From contig BLXT01008287.1 in the NCBI GenBank assembly GCA_019648995.1, forward strand, positions 756,346 to 790,924: 34,579 nt of DNA, given 5' to 3'. Below the pieces are notes generated by a model. The model was not told the DNA's origin. It saw nothing but the letters and a program-made list of their open reading frames with translations, and did no database searches. A program made the position numbers and the translations under genes. Source of the stretch: Plakobranchus ocellatus. Lineage: Eukaryota; Mollusca; Gastropoda; Plakobranchidae. The number at the start of each line of letters is the position of its first letter. The first letter of the stretch is position 1. This document shows, piece by piece, positions 33,701 through 34,579 of this stretch.

Positions 33701-34579
33701 ATATTTGAACAACAGCTCTCCAACCAGCCCCCAGGTGCACTTCCTCACATTTTAAACTTTTCACAGGTGTGAAAACTTTTGTCTCTATGAAGCTTACAAT
33801 GGTGGAAATGAAGCAGAGATAAAGGTATTTGCTTTATCAAACAAAAGAATATGGGGAACAGTTAATTTTTCCCTTCTCACCAGTATCTGCCACAATCGAC
33901 TTATATGGACTGGTCCCCCTATGCAGATGCATTACTAGATACTAGACTAAATACATTTTTTCTTTGATTCTAAAAAACACCACACAGAAAAAAAGCTCTG
34001 AAAACACACACAGGTTGAATTCTTATCAACGGCATATTCACAAAAGCCCCAACATAAAATGATCCTGTCATATGCTTAGTACAATTGTTCCTTTTTCACG
34101 GGTTCTTTCAGTCTCTCTACACAATAACAAGACAACAAATCATGCACAAATCAATGACCTCCTGAAACACTGAAAAGATCAGCTCAATGACCTGCCAAAT
34201 TCAATGAAAACATGAGACAAATGTAATAATCATATATAAAGCAATCATTCTAGTTTGTAGATTTAAAAAAGAACCTAATAAATTATGGATCATAAAGATG
34301 AATATTGGATCCAATGAAAGCTAAATGAAATTAACAACATAATTAATAAAAAAAAAAAACACTAATGAATGCATGATATGAATGAACAGATGAAAGAAAA
34401 TACACGAAGCGCTAGTCATCAACCGTAAAAAAGTCAATAAGTCTCGAAGCATACATTGCGAGTGTTTCCTATTCTGAACGACCCCCTTCCCCTTTGATAA
34501 TGATCAAGATAGTCACGGCTAGTAAGGCTAAAATTATTTTAAATTTGTAATCCTAATCATTTTACTTAATGTACCTGAT
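30720..34579. other. AT-rich region, no exon recognised (possibly a minus-strand 3' UTR)
   Basis: About 3.9 kb with many A runs on plus (T runs on minus), poly-C near 32219 and poly-G near 33645. No open frame shows domain motifs. TTTATT hexamers near 30738-30743 and 30820-30826 would be AATAAA on minus, so the stretch could be a long U-rich 3' UTR of a minus-strand gene to the right. This is inference only. Confidence 0.2.

Overview
The window is nuclear DNA from an animal, most likely a mollusc and perhaps a heterobranch gastropod. Two genes are split into short exons by AT-rich GT-AG introns of about 0.7-3.6 kb. Both encode mitochondrial proteins conserved in animals. The rest is AT-rich DNA with microsatellites, minisatellites, dead LINEs and a tRNA-derived SINE. 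The mollusc guess rests on the repeat style, including dispersed AGATCTAG motifs, and is inference. No prokaryotic operon, CRISPR array, rRNA gene or functional tRNA gene was seen. I found no clearly new biological system.

Layout. (1) 331-381, minus strand: a possible short first coding exon of an unknown gene, head-to-head with the next gene across a segment with ATTGG and CRE-like motifs (about 660-765). (2) 1795-6891, plus strand: mitochondrial ribosomal protein S6 (MRPS6), 3 exons, 143 aa. Intron 2 carries a 58-bp-arm foldback and an outer pair of 34-bp inverted repeats. (3) 6892-18540: a repeat-rich gap. It holds a tRNA-like relic, a (CT)n tract, a broken RTE-like LINE 3' end, a 69-bp minisatellite with 266-bp higher-order periodicity, a 1.75-kb tandem duplication containing two N gaps, a young SINE with a 14-bp target-site duplication, and a frameshifted LINE RNase H domain. 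(4) 18540-26237, plus strand: a mARC/MOSC-domain amidoxime-reducing protein gene, 8 exons, 325 aa. It has a 41-bp duplicated splice acceptor before the last exon and two in-frame candidate donors after exon 4. (5) 26238-34579: 3' flank with an 87-bp minisatellite and a 98-bp duplication, then about 5.5 kb of AT-rich sequence with no recognisable exon.

The two identified genes are not known to act together. One product belongs to the mitoribosome small subunit. The other is expected at the mitochondrial outer membrane, reducing N-hydroxylated compounds with cytochrome b5 and its reductase. Exon boundaries come from reading conserved protein segments against GT/AG signals by eye. UTRs and transcription start sites are not determined.
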